The notes beneath the pieces are model-generated. The model was not told the DNA's origin and searched no databases. It saw only the letters and a list, made by a program, of their open reading frames with translations. From Zonotrichia leucophrys gambelii (lineage: Eukaryota; Chordata; Aves; Passeriformes; Passerellidae), in contig NC_088178.1 of NCBI RefSeq assembly GCF_028769735.1, forward strand, positions 19,790,357 through 19,854,356: 64,000 nt of DNA. Direction: 5' to 3'. Of this stretch, positions 63,995 to 64,000 are shown piece after piece (positions within the stretch are counted from its first letter, which is position 1; each line of letters opens with the position of its first letter). A program made the translations under genes and the position numbers.

Positions 63995-64000
63995 GTGAGT

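Overview
The window is vertebrate nuclear DNA, most likely from a bird. Long introns with GT-AG splice sites, CpG-rich promoters, decayed CR1-type LINE 3' ends and avian-looking protein sequence all point that way. I cannot name the species. It holds no prokaryotic-style genes, CRISPR array or complete mobile element.

Layout. (1) 1-2700: two CpG-rich stretches. The second (about 2280-2700) carries two CCAAT boxes, a GC box and a minus-strand consensus splice donor, so it is probably the promoter and first exon of a gene running left off the window. ELOVL1 is the candidate from vertebrate gene order only; no ELOVL1 coding exon is visible. (2) 2701-14150: about 11.4 kb with no supportable gene, only short tandem repeats. 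(3) 14150-23685, minus strand: complete MED8, a Mediator head-module subunit, 7 coding exons and 268 codons, with a 3' UTR and AATAAA signal. (4) 23686-23776: a 91-bp spacer between the MED8 and SZT2 start codons, GC-rich with an ETS-type site, i.e. a very compact bidirectional promoter. (5) 23777-63994, plus strand: SZT2, the largest KICSTOR subunit. I could follow 55 consecutive coding exons with reading phase preserved at every junction. They give 2725 codons plus 2 nt, roughly 80% of the mammalian length of about 3400 residues. The gene continues past the right edge; the window ends just inside the donor site of exon 55.

The two genes are not one pathway. MED8 acts in RNA polymerase II transcription, while SZT2 anchors GATOR1 to lysosomes to restrain mTORC1. 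Their link is the shared promoter. The MED8-SZT2 head-to-head order matches mammals as I remember it.

I found no clear undescribed system. The best leads are the compact shared promoter and its symmetric flanking pentanucleotide repeats, overlapping opposite-strand ATGs, an alternative MED8 3' end, a GC-AG intron and a stop-free in-frame intron in SZT2.
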